A DNA stretch of 64,000 bases from Candidatus Synoicihabitans palmerolidicus (GTDB lineage Bacteria > Verrucomicrobiota > Verrucomicrobiia > Opitutales > Opitutaceae): positions 1,364,001-1,428,000 of the forward strand of contig JAGGDC010000001.1 in assembly GCA_020809425.1 (NCBI GenBank). The letters are read 5' to 3'. The notes below the pieces were generated by a model, which ran no database searches, was not told the DNA's origin, and worked only from the letters and a program-made list of their open reading frames with translations. Position numbers and translations under genes: made by a program. Shown piece by piece: positions 1-8,801 of the stretch; within the stretch, counting starts at the first letter, position 1, and each line of letters starts with the position of its first letter.

Positions 1-1
1 C

Positions 2-85
2 TACGAGGGCGACCGCACTTCTGTCGTGCGGAATCAAAAGGACCGCAAGAAAACCACGCCCTCCGCCGCCGACTGGTCCATCTGA
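2..85 (+). CDS. C-terminal end of an unidentified protein (5' end outside window)
   Basis: An open frame enters from the left edge and stops at TGA 83-85, giving 28 codons of a basic, polar tail that ends in ADWSI. Only the tail is visible, so no family can be assigned. It runs convergently to pyrD, with about 77 bp between the two stops. The frame is open from the first full codon, which is weak support over so short a stretch. Confidence 0.4.
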   Translation, partial: YEGDRTSVVRNQKDRKKTTPSAADWSI

Positions 86-162
86 GCAACGTCACCTCCG
101 TGTTACGTCGCCGCCCTACTGCGCATGAGTCGGTAGCCCCTTCCCACGCGCCATCCTGCAGT

Positions 163-1215
163 TTACCGGTGCTGACGCTCGGCCAACCCGCGCGCCAGCG
201 CCGCCGCAAAAAAAGGTCCGCGGTAGATCATGCTGGTGTAAATTTGCAACAGGGTCGCTCCAGCATCGAGTTTCTCCCCCGCGCTAGCCCCGTCGTAAAT
301 GCCTCCCACCCCAATGATTGGTAGCCGCCCATGCATCGCTCGGGAAATATAACGAATAATCTGGGTCGAACGGTCTCGCAATGGCGCCCCACTCAACCCT
401 CCGGTTTCTGCCACCGAAGCAAACCGTCCCAGTCGTGCAATGGTGGTATTCGTAGCAATGACACCATCGAAACCGAACTCCTCAATCACCGCTAATACCC
501 GATCAATTTGCCCATAGGACAAATCCGGAGCGATCTTCAACAACAACGGTCGCCGCTGCGCGCCCCGCGCTTTGTTGGCCGCACTCACTTCCCCCAATAG
601 CTCCCTCAACCGGCTCTCGTCCTGCAATTTGCGTAAATCCGGCGTATTAGGGCTCGAAACGTTGAGGACCATGTAATCTGCAAACTCCGCCAATTTCCCA
701 AAACTGCGTAGATAATCATCCCCCGCCTTGTCCAACGGCGCGGCCTTCGATTTCCCTAAATTAATTCCCAACGGAATCCGGCGACGTCCCAACCCCGGCT
801 GCCGCGCCAATCGATGTGCCACGCGATCCGCCCCTTCATTATTAAACCCCATTCGATTAATGACGGCTTCTTCCTCCGGATAACGAAACATGCGCGGCCT
901 CGGATTCCCCGGTTGCGCCAGTGCCGTCACCGTACCAATTTCCACGTGCCCAAATCCCATCGCCGCTGCTGCTGGCCACGCTTGGGCGTTTTTATCAAAT
1001 CCCGCCGCCAACCCTATAGTATTCGGAAACTTCAGGCCAAAAACCTCCACCGGTTTATAGCGACTCGCCGACAGTGCATTCCACGCCTCCAGCGCCCGAC
1101 ACACCGGGATCATCCACCCCAGCAGTGCCATCGCCTTCACCCCCACTTCATGAGCCCGCTCGGAATCGAGTTGGAAAAGCAACGGTCGCAGCACTTTTTC
1201 GTAGATAAAATCCAT
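163..1215 (-). CDS. pyrD: Dihydroorotate dehydrogenase (quinone), class 2
   Basis: This 350-residue protein oxidises dihydroorotate to orotate in pyrimidine synthesis and passes electrons through FMN to the quinone pool at the inner membrane. The N-terminal 45 residues form the amphipathic extension typical of class 2 enzymes. After it come the FMN-barrel motifs LAAGFDKN, INRMGFNN and NVSSPNTPDLR, the last carrying the class 2 catalytic Ser. ATNTT and the phosphate-binding GVGGI follow. Length is normal for the family and the frame is intact. The ATG at 1215 is the natural start because the family's N-terminal helix begins there. It stands alone, divergent from the acidic protein gene downstream of its start. 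The quinone acceptor fits the menaquinone genes further along. Confidence 0.95.
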   Translation of the reverse strand: MDFIYEKVLRPLLFQLDSERAHEVGVKAMALLGWMIPVCRALEAWNALSASRYKPVEVFGLKFPNTIGLAAGFDKNAQAWPAAAAMGFGHVEIGTVTALAQPGNPRPRMFRYPEEEAVINRMGFNNEGADRVAHRLARQPGLGRRRIPLGINLGKSKAAPLDKAGDDYLRSFGKLAEFADYMVLNVSSPNTPDLRKLQDESRLRELLGEVSAANKARGAQRRPLLLKIAPDLSYGQIDRVLAVIEEFGFDGVIATNTTIARLGRFASVAETGGLSGAPLRDRSTQIIRYISRAMHGRLPIIGVGGIYDGASAGEKLDAGATLLQIYTSMIYRGPFFAAALARGLAERQHR

Positions 1216-1461
1216 CTTCGCCGGAGCCTGCGAGGCGCATCTAAAAACGCAAGAGTCACCGCTTTAGTCCCGAATCAATGGTCCGAAGTACATGCAGTAA
1301 GGAACGTTCTCGACATCGCTGGAGTCGTCCTCCGAATCCTTCCATTCCCTTCCAACCCAACACGGACTAAATCTTAGAAAAGTCACTAGAAAGTGCTTTT
1401 CGTGGTTTGACTCGCGGGAAGCAGACCCTTTTTCCTGCGAACCACTTACTACACGCTTACT

Positions 1462-2172
1462 ATGGCTAAATCCTCTACAACTCTCGACTGGTGCATCGTT
1501 CGCCTAGGTGAAGACCACAACTGGTGGGTCAATGAAGTAAGCGATCCCGTCCGCTGGGATGTAGACGGTCTGAGCATCGTTGATCCCCGTCAGGTCGACT
1601 ATTTAGTTGAACTCGTAGAACCCCTCCGTGACTACGGCTTCGACCAAGATACGCTCGATATCGCTTTCATCCCCTTCCGTATCGACAAGGATCTCGGAGA
1701 CGGCCGCGTCCGCCTCAAGCGGGTCAAGGAATCGCTCTTCGACTCCGAAGATAAACTTTTCGCCCTGTCGGATATCGTAGACGACGAAAACGGGCCCTAC
1801 GTCGACCTTCTCGATTATATCACCCGTTACCGGGTCAAAATGCTCAACGACATCTTTGATTTTGAATCAAAGCTTACCGTCGATGAGGTCGAAGACGAGA
1901 TTCGCGAAGACCAGAACGCCAGCTTCATCGAGAGCAAGGCGCTCCATACCTTTGACGAACTGACCGCCATTCTCGACTACGTGCCCGCCGGTTGGGAAAC
2001 AGACGACGAAGACGGTGAAACCTCTTCCGACGAAGAAGACATCGGCGACACCGATCTCCCTGATATCGACGAAGAAGACGAAAAATCCCTCAAAGGCGAC
2101 GCCTCCCTCAAATGGGATGACGACGAAGAAGAGGACGAAGAAAAGGAAGGCGAGGACGAAAAACGCGGTTAA
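1462..2172 (+). CDS. Hypothetical acidic protein with Asp/Glu-rich tail
   Basis: This 236-residue soluble protein has no signal peptide and no membrane segment. Residues 1-170 look like a folded domain rich in Trp, Asp and Val. The last 60 residues are almost wholly Asp, Glu, Ser and Lys and must be disordered and strongly negative. No catalytic motif is recognisable. I do not know its function; a chaperone-like, nucleic-acid-mimic or protein-binding role is conceivable but is guesswork. The frame is intact while the gene just downstream is broken, so it is probably still selected. Start at ATG 1462. It is followed after about 90 bp by the export-lipoprotein pseudogene. Confidence 0.75.
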   Translation: MAKSSTTLDWCIVRLGEDHNWWVNEVSDPVRWDVDGLSIVDPRQVDYLVELVEPLRDYGFDQDTLDIAFIPFRIDKDLGDGRVRLKRVKESLFDSEDKLFALSDIVDDENGPYVDLLDYITRYRVKMLNDIFDFESKLTVDEVEDEIREDQNASFIESKALHTFDELTAILDYVPAGWETDDEDGETSSDEEDIGDTDLPDIDEEDEKSLKGDASLKWDDDEEEDEEKEGEDEKRG

Positions 2173-2264
2173 TCCGTCCCATTCTCTTATATTTGCAGCG
2201 CGACCCAACTCCCGGGTCGCGCTTTTGCTTTCTTCACCGGAGTCCCCCTACTGATCTTGCTCCC

Positions 2265-2872
2265 ATGCCCCTCCGGTCGCTTCGCATTAGTCTGATTCTG
2301 GTTCTCACCACTTGCCTTCTCGCGGTCATGGGATGCCAAACGCCCTCCGCGACGCCATCGATCGGGAACGAACCCGCGTCTCCCTGAAGTGGGCTCCTCC
2401 GCCCTGCTTCGTCCCGGGGACAGCCTTGGTATCTCCCTCCAGGGCATCCCGAATCCCAGTCAACACAGCGTGCAAATCGACGATCAGGGGCTGATTAATC
2501 TGCCTTTCATCGGAGGCCTTCCCGCCGCCGGTCTCACGGCGTCCGATCTTTCCCTAAAAATTCGCGAGACCTACATTTCTCTTAACTACTACCGCACCAT
2601 CGACGTTTCGGTTAGCGTCACCGAGCGATTTGTCTACGTCGGCGGCGAGGTGCAGCGTCCGGGTCGCATCGTCTGGACACCCGACTTGACCATGACCAAA
2701 GCAATCCAAGCCGCCGGAGGTTTCACCCTCTATGCCAAAGAGACCGCCGTAAACGTGGTGCGCGACCAAACCGCCCACACCCTCGATGCCCGGTTGGCTC
2801 AACGGCAGCCCCGCCGAAGATCCACGTCTGCTGCCCGGCGACTCCATTCAGGTTGATCGGTCCGCTTTTTAA
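2265..2872 (+). pseudogene. Polysaccharide export lipoprotein (Wza-like, SLBB domain), frameshifted
   Basis: Proteins of this family form or feed the outer-membrane channel for capsule or exopolysaccharide export. The reading starts at ATG 2265 with a signal peptide ending in a lipobox (LLAVMGC). About 2388 the frame slips, and the export domain continues from LLRPGDSLGIS with an SLBB-type stretch (VYVGGEVQRPGRI). A second slip near 2800 is needed to reach the natural tail, with LLPGDSIQV and the stop at 2870-2872. With both lesions repaired it would be about 200 residues, typical for short Opitutaceae versions. Both lesions are indels, so it should be non-functional unless the sequence is wrong there. 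It ends about 15 bp from the convergent TPR pseudogene. Confidence 0.8.
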
Positions 2873-2886
2873 GCAGCCCATCCGAT

Positions 2887-4165
2887 TTACGGTGAGGGCG
2901 GCTCCCCGAATACCTGTTCATACCCCGCCGCCAAGCGTGCCCGGTCCTGAGGTGTAACGCGTGGCTGCGCCACCACCCGCTTGAACCAGCGGTCTGCAGC
3001 TGCCCAGTCTCCGTTCGTGATTGCCGTAAAAGTCAGCATCATCAGACTAAAGGGATTCTCGGGTTCCGCATTCAAAGAGCGTTCCAACATCGCGACGCCT
3101 TCCTCCCGGCGATCCAGTGCAAACAGCACTTGAGCCGACTCCACATACCCCGTCTCGTCATCGTGCCGAACCTCCACCACACGCTTAAAGTCGGCCAAGG
3201 CATCTTGCATCCGCCCTCGTTCCTTATAGGCCCGCCCTCGCTCCAGTAACAACACGCCCGAATTCGGATTCACCTCCAAGACCGTGCGCATCGCCCGCAA
3301 TGCTGTCCCCGTCTCCCAGATTGCCTTATAGAGTGTGATTAATCGCGCCCAAGCATCCGCGATGGTGGGATCCAGCTCCACCGTCTTTTCATACTCCGCC
3401 TTCGCTTTGACTTGGTTCCGCTGCTTCTCCCACAACTTCGCCGCTTGATGGTGCAAATTTCCGTTATTCGGATCCAACTCCAATGCCCGCTCGATCCACC
3501 GCAACGCATCCGCATCATTCCCGCGAAAACTAGCCGCTCCGCTTTCCAACGAGAGTTGATAGGCGTCAAAGCCATCATCATTAAGCTCGTTGATCCACGG
3601 ATCACGGACCGCTTGATAAGCCCCATGGTGCTTCTGCCGCGCTCGCAACATCCGAGCCCGCCCCTCCTCGCCTAGTTCCCGCGCCAACACCGCTTGAAAC
3701 CCCGCTTCTGCTTCCGTCTGTCGATTCGCTTTCAACAATACTTCACCCAATTTCACTCTCGCTGGCAGATAATCAGGATCCAAAGCCAACCCTCGCTCCC
3801 AGTTCGGCACCGCCTCCGCATTGTCCCCAAACATCGCATGAATGTTCGCCGCCCGGTGCCACCATACCGGATTGACCGGATCCACGTCGATCAGACCAGC
3901 GTAGCACCACAACGCTTCCCGATAGTACCCATTGGCATGGTAAAGTCGACTGAGCTCCGCCACTTCCCGTCAGCGCTTGCGCTTCTGCCTTGGCGACTCG
4001 CTGGGGCAGTGTGGTCGGATGCCCCATCATATCCGGCTGCGCCGGGATGTGCGACATCACAATTCGCTTCTGCTGCCAGCTACGCCATTGTTCCACCCCC
4101 ATTATCGCGCCGGCCAAAATCACCGCCACGATCACCACGCCCCCCGTAAGTCGCGACTTTTTCAC
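2887..4165 (-). pseudogene. Membrane-anchored TPR protein, one frameshift
   Basis: The gene begins with GTG at 4165, which overlaps the TGA of the upstream FG-GAP gene by four bases (GTGA), so the pair was translationally coupled. Residues 8-25 form a single hydrophobic anchor (GGVVIVAVILAGAIMG). The frame breaks near 3966 and resumes at VAELSRLYHANGYYREAL. About 350 residues of tetratricopeptide repeats follow, with paired helices and the usual A/L/Y/P spacing, for example WIERALELDPNNGNLHH. TPR domains mediate protein contacts. With the FG-GAP partner this resembles the ASPIC/UnbV-TPR gene pairs common in Planctomycetes and Verrucomicrobia. Only one lesion was found, so a single sequencing error cannot be excluded. 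Confidence 0.75.
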
Positions 4166-4477
4166 GGCTGATCCCTCTGCTCCCACAACTGCAGACGACT
4201 GAACCTATCATACGGTGGATACGCATGAAACGCCGCCGAAATCAGTGCCGGTTTGCCCGAACCGCTAAAATCGCCCGCGGCCAAGGCCAAAAGATGAGTG
4301 GGCGCGGTCGCGAGCACCCGGAGCTCAAAATTCTGCCGACCATCATTGCGAAACCACATCAGAGAAACCGTTCCCGGCTTCGGCCAGTCATTAAAAGCGC
4401 TCACCGCCACCACATCCATCGCCCCGTCTTGGTCGACATCGACTGCCACCGGTCCATAGGCGCCACCTAGTGTGCTG
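4162..4477 (-). pseudogene. FG-GAP/VCBS repeat protein, 5' end removed by IS630
   Basis: The remaining 3' part encodes FG-GAP-type repeats with the calcium-binding Asp-rich loops VAVDVDQDGAMDVV and LAAGDFSGSGKPAL. These are blades of a beta-propeller usually found in secreted or surface proteins. The coding sequence runs straight into the left inverted repeat of the IS630 at 4478, and the missing N-terminal part is not present on the other side of that element. Insertion was therefore accompanied or followed by a deletion. The stop codon overlaps the GTG start of the TPR gene, showing a former two-gene operon. Confidence 0.8.
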
Positions 4478-5644
4478 AGAGTTAATGAACGATACTGAAT
4501 AAAGGGATGCGGCGGTGCGGGCGCGTTGGATTTTCTCCAGGATGGCGGAGCCTTCGGCCTTCCAAGTGTAGCGGGTGGGTTCGAGGTCGCGTGCGACCAT
4601 GTAGGTTTCGATGGCGTTGGTGAGGTCTCGAACGCTGGTGAAGCTGCCATCGCGGATACAATCGACGGTGAGGTCGCGGAAGAAGCGCTCCACTAGATTC
4701 AACCAGGAAGAGGATGTTGGAGTGCAGTGCGATGCAGTGCGACGCCATGGGCTTTGGCATGGCGCTGATTGCGCCACTTTATCCAGCTCTTCACTTTGGC
4801 GTGCTTGTGGGTGGCGTCGTTGTCGATGATCAGATGCAGGACCAAGCCGTCGGGTGCCTGCGCATCGATGTGCTTGAGGAAACCGAGCCATTCACGGTGG
4901 GTATGCCGAGAGGCGGTGCGTCGCATGATTTTGCCGTCCAGATAGCCGAGGGCGGCGAATAGCGTGACCGTGCCGTGGCGGGTGTAATCGTGGGTGGCGG
5001 TTGTGATGTGCCCGATACCCAAGGCAGGCCCGGCTGGGTGCGCTCAAGCGCCTGGCACTGGCTTTTCTCGTCGCAACACAGCACCAAGGCCCGATCGGGC
5101 GGATTCAGATACAAGCCGATGACATCCCAAAACTTGGCCTCAAAGTTCCGGTCACGCGACAACTTGAACGTTCGTCGCAAATGGGGCTTCAGGTCATTGG
5201 CCCGCCACAGACGCTGCACGGTGTGGGCCGACACCCCCTTGGCCTTGGCCATCGCCCGTGAGGACCAGCGGGTGCGCCAGGCCGGGGGTTGCGTGACCTC
5301 AGTGACGATCTGAGCGCGAATCGCCACATCCACACTCGGCTTCCGGCCCGAACGTCTCGCTTCGGCCCATCCAGCCAACCCTGCCTCACGAAATCGCTTT
5401 TCCCACTTCGCCACCACCGGACGATTCACTCCGATCTGAGCAGCCACCGTCTCCTGGCTTTCCCCTTCGGCCCGCAACAACAGTTCGGTGCGCGCCCGCC
5501 TGACCTCCCGTTGCGGCGTGGTCGGGCATTTGATCATCTGTTCAAGTTCTTGATGCTGCGCGGCATCAATGATTAGCGGCTTAACAGGGCGGGCCATGCA
5601 CCCATCCTGCACTACTCTTTTTGTTTCGTATAGCTAATTAACTC
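4478..5644 (-). mobile_element. IS630-family insertion sequence (1.17 kb)
   Basis: The element is bounded by imperfect inverted repeats. Both ends start GAGTTAAT (4478-4485, and reversed at 5637-5644) and share a further AT-rich stretch with ATAC. The transposase fills it on the minus strand. It separates a truncated FG-GAP gene on the left from a truncated NAD-binding epimerase on the right, so it marks a deletion junction as well as an insertion. The transposase frame is broken, so this copy should be immobile by itself. Confidence 0.85.
4482..5597 (-). pseudogene. IS630 family DDE transposase, frameshifted
   Basis: The product begins at ATG 5597 (MARPVKPLIID). It has an N-terminal helix-turn-helix region (ETVAAQIGVNRPVVAKW), a winged-helix part and the DDE catalytic domain. 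The first Asp lies in LVLCCDEKSQCQ, the second in LIIDNDATH and the Glu in SSSWLNLVERFF. These three blocks lie in three different frames. One break is near 5010. Another is near 4735, where a 10-bp tandem duplication is visible. Repaired length would be about 350-370 residues, usual for IS630. Confidence 0.85.
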
Positions 5645-6438
5645 CCACTACACTAAGGCCAGCGGCACGCGACCCAATGCCGCAACAACGTGAACAGATT
5701 GAATGGCAACGCCAACGAGCGCACCGGGCGGGCGGGCGGGGGAATGGATGAGTTCACCGTACGTCATGGGTTCGTGACCACCCAGGTCATGGGTGCCGTC
5801 ACCGAACTCGGGGTCGATAATGGCGAGTCGCATCGCGGCGCAAATATCCTGCACGTCGATCGACTGCGTGCGTGAACCCGCCCAATCCGGCAACAGCATG
5901 AATGGTAGCCGTCGCACAAGGTTGACCAACATCGAAAACGACGACCCGCCGGAACCAAAGATGAGGCCGGCTCGCAATACGGTGACCGGCATGGAACCAC
6001 CGCGCAACACGGCTTCTACCTCACGACGCGAGCGTAGGTGGAGCGAGAGGGTTTCGTCTGTCGGCGGCATCAACCCACTCAGGTAGATGACGTGCGCAGA
6101 CCCGCACTCTCGGCCGCACGAATGAAGTTGTCGGCCAACAATAGGTCTGTGTCCTCGAAATTGCCCTGCATGAGACGGCTCGACGGTGCCATCGAGTGCA
6201 CGAGATACACCCCGATGTCGCAGCCCTGTAGCGCTTCACTGAGCTGGGGCAAAGAATAGAGATCGCATTGCCGCCACTCGGTCGCCGAGGTCGACGGATT
6301 AGCCTCCAAGACATGGGAACTGCGGGTGAGCGCGCGGAACCGGCAAACATCTGGCAAGGCTTGCCGCAGATGAGTGCCGACGAACCCACTCGCGCCGCTG
6401 ACAGCGACGAGAGGCAATGAGGTTTCGCTCGGGGCCAT
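5645..6438 (-). pseudogene. NAD(P)-binding epimerase/oxidoreductase (SDR, YbjT-like), broken
   Basis: The start is probably ATG 6438. The Rossmann nucleotide-binding motif GASGFVGTHL lies near residue 16. The frame shifts near 6085, then continues with an extended-SDR core (VTVLRAGLIFGSGGSSFSML) up to the IS630 boundary at 5645. Near 5740 another slip turns the C-terminus into low-complexity sequence. The C-terminal substrate-binding part is gone. Family members act on sugar nucleotides or quinones, or serve as regulatory NADPH-binding proteins; the substrate cannot be told here. It is divergent from the esterase pseudogene, with 290 bp between them in which I see no gene. Confidence 0.7.
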
Positions 6439-6732
6439 ACCGTAGCGAAGCCAGACCCGCGTCAGACTCAAACTGAGGTGCCCCTTCGTTAGTCAGAGTT
6501 CAATCTTAGGAAGCCTGGCGACGATCTTGGCTGGCGATCATACATTGCTAGACGGTGCTCGATCCGCCCGCGCCTCCGATCGATGATCGGGCTCTACGGC
6601 CTCCGGCGACTAAGCGAATCATGGTCTCTCATCAGGATGAGGAAGAAAGCGGCTTGGCACGATTGCATGAACCCGACCTGTTGCTCGTTACCCATTCGCT
6701 CCGGCTCCTCTTAAACTTCCCCTGATTACCCC

Positions 6733-8294
6733 ATGTGCTGTGTCACTTTTCCGCTTTTTTTGCGCGGTTCCCTGTCCATCGCGCTCCTGCTCTCGTCCCT
6801 CGCCAGCTTGCGCGCCGACGTGGTACCCGCTCCGCCCTTCGCCGACGGAGCCGTGCTACAGCGCGACAAGCCGCTTCCCGTCTGGGGCACGGCCAACGCG
6901 TGAGAAACGGTCACGGTCACGTTTCACCAGCACGAGGAGACCACCACCGCCGACAAGACCGGAGCGTGGTCAATCACCCTTCCCTCGGCGGCCAACCCCC
7001 GCGGCGGTGAGCTCTCTATCACCGGCGCCAACGAAATCGTGTTCACCGATGTACTGGTGGGCGATGTCTGGCTACTCTCCGGACAATCCAACATGGAATG
7101 GAACGTCGACCGCGTGAACAATGCCGACGCCGAAATCGCCGCCGCAAACCAACCGCTCATCCGCCACCTCAAGGTCGAACACCGGCTGGCCAAGGAGTTT
7201 CGCCGCGCCGTGGACAACACCGGGTGGTTGACCGTCACTCCCGAGACAGTGGGAAATTTCTCCGCCGTGGGCTACATTTTCGCCCGCGAGGTGCAACATG
7301 CGACTCGCGTGCCCATTGGCCTGCTCAACATTTCCTGGGGCGGCTCACCCATCGAAGCGTGGACCAGCGCGGAGGCTCTCGACGGTTTGCCCAACCGCAA
7401 AGTCTTCGACGATCGCTACGACGCGTTTCTCGCCTCCTATCCCGATCGCCTCGCCAAGTGGGAGACGGACAATGACGCGTATGAGGCGGCTCGAGCCACC
7501 GCCGAATCGGCCGGCACGGAAGCACTAACCACGTTTGACCAGTCACCCCGTCGCGCATGGAAACCTGCCGACCCCGCCCATGGCCACGGTCGACCCTCTG
7601 CGATGTTCAACGCCATGATCACCCCCTTCCTCCCCTACGGCCGCCTGCGCGGCACCCTGTGGTATCAGGGAGAAACCAATGCCAACCGGCACGACGAATA
7701 CCACGCATGGTTCACCGCCATGATCATCGATTGGCGGGCCAAATTCGAGCAAGGCGACCTGCCGTTCTATTGGGTGCCACTCGCCAACTACCAAAGCCCG
7801 GGTCATTGGGATTGGAACGACCGACAATGGGCCTTTCTCCGGGAAGCCCAGGATCAGACTCTCGCGCTACCCAATACCGCGTAGGTGGTCATCGTGGATA
7901 TCGGGGACAACCACGACATTCACCCGCGCAACAAACAAGACGTCGGGGCCCGACTCGCCGCGATCGCACTCTCTCGCATTCACGGCGTGCCGGGGGCAAC
8001 CTCGGGCCCAACTTACGTCGGAGTCACTCGTGATGGCGGTCGTCTGCGCATCGGTTTCGATCATGTCGGCACCGGCTTGGTCGCCCGCGACGGTCCAGTA
8101 CGCGAACTGGAGGTCGCCGGCGCCGACGGCGTGTTCCACCCTGCGACCGGCGAGATCACCGGCACCGTACTCATCGCCTCCTCGCCCGAAGTCTCGGAAC
8201 CGGTGACGGTCCGTTACGCCTGGACCAACGGACTTGAAATCAATTTTTCGGCGCCAACGGCCTGCCCGTCGCTCCATTCCGCAGCGACGATTAG
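6733..8294 (+). pseudogene. Sialate O-acetylesterase (SGNH hydrolase family), two nonsense codons and a frameshift
   Basis: The enzyme removes acetyl groups from sialic acids or acetylated plant glycans outside the cytoplasm. From ATG 6733 there is a signal peptide, then a beta-sandwich domain, then the hydrolase core. The nucleophile Ser sits in WLLSGQSNMEWN and the oxyanion/Asn block in LWYQGETNANRHDEY. The catalytic Asp-x-x-His equivalent is seen as NHDIHPRNKQ. In-frame stops lie at 6901-6903 (TGA) and 7882-7884 (TAG), and an indel near 8245 shifts the C-terminus, whose natural end would be TAG 8292-8294. All pieces otherwise remain in one frame and are highly conserved, so decay is recent. 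Confidence 0.85.
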
Positions 8295-8411
8295 CGAGAA
8301 TGACTCGATTCAAAAGGTCCGCTGTTCTGGCGCTGGCCTCAATCGGTTACCACCTCAGCTTTTGGCCAAGCCCAAGCCTGTCTCCAAGGTCGACCACCGT
8401 GCTCCACTGTC

Positions 8412-8562
8412 GACTACGCGGACGCGGGTCCTTTACCCAAAACGGTCCTGCTGGGCAATGTCGCCCTCCGCGCCAATCACCGCATCGATTGGGACGTCAC
8501 CAACTTAACGACCCCAATCCTAACGGATGCCGAAAACATCCTGCGCAAGGAGCAACCTTCCA
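8412..8562 (+). pseudogene. C-terminal remnant of a Gfo/Idh/MocA-type oxidoreductase
   Basis: A 50-codon stretch reads GPLPKTVLLGNVALRANHR followed by IDWDVTNLTTP and a final ENILRKEQP. It matches the shared C-terminal end of Gfo/Idh/MocA dehydrogenases of the PVC group, the G-N-V-A-x-R block followed by W-D. The N-terminal Rossmann domain is absent upstream, where the esterase pseudogene ends only about 120 bp away. It is therefore a deletion scrap. Recognition rests on a short block, hence the moderate confidence. Confidence 0.55.
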
Positions 8563-8629
8563 GCGTTCCCTTCGACGACGGACTCTCCAGCCCGGCGTCA
8601 ATACCCCCCTCATCTTTTGATAGAGAGCC

Positions 8630-8661
8630 AAAAATGCCCGCTTCCTCATCGGGAAGCGGGC
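8630..8661 (-). terminator. Rho-independent terminator of tRNA-Glu
   Basis: A 10-bp perfect stem (GCCCGCTTCC with GGAAGCGGGC, 6-nt loop) lies directly downstream of the tRNA on the minus strand. It is followed there by a short U-tract after CA. Nothing else nearby on that strand needs termination. Confidence 0.8.
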
Positions 8662-8668
8662 TAAATTC

Positions 8669-8740
8669 TACCCCTACGGGGAATCGAACCCCGGTCTGGT
8701 CCGTGAGAGGGACCTGTCCTAACCGCTAGACGATAGGGGC
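8669..8740 (-). tRNA. tRNA-Glu (anticodon CTC)
   Basis: On the minus strand the sequence begins GCCCCTATCGTCTAGCGG, with a D-loop containing GGTTAGGAC. The anticodon arm reads GTCCC-TCTCA-CGGAC region with CTC at the anticodon position. The T-arm is CGGGGTTCGATTCCCCG and the acceptor closes with TAGGGGTA. All four arms pair. The end pair is G-U and CCA is not encoded. Length is 72 nt. It lies between two decayed genes and is followed by its own terminator. Confidence 0.95.
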
Positions 8741-8801
8741 GACTATAGAAGAGGGCGGAACTTCGACATCCGGCCTCACGGTTGCAAGCAAAAATCTAAT
8801 T

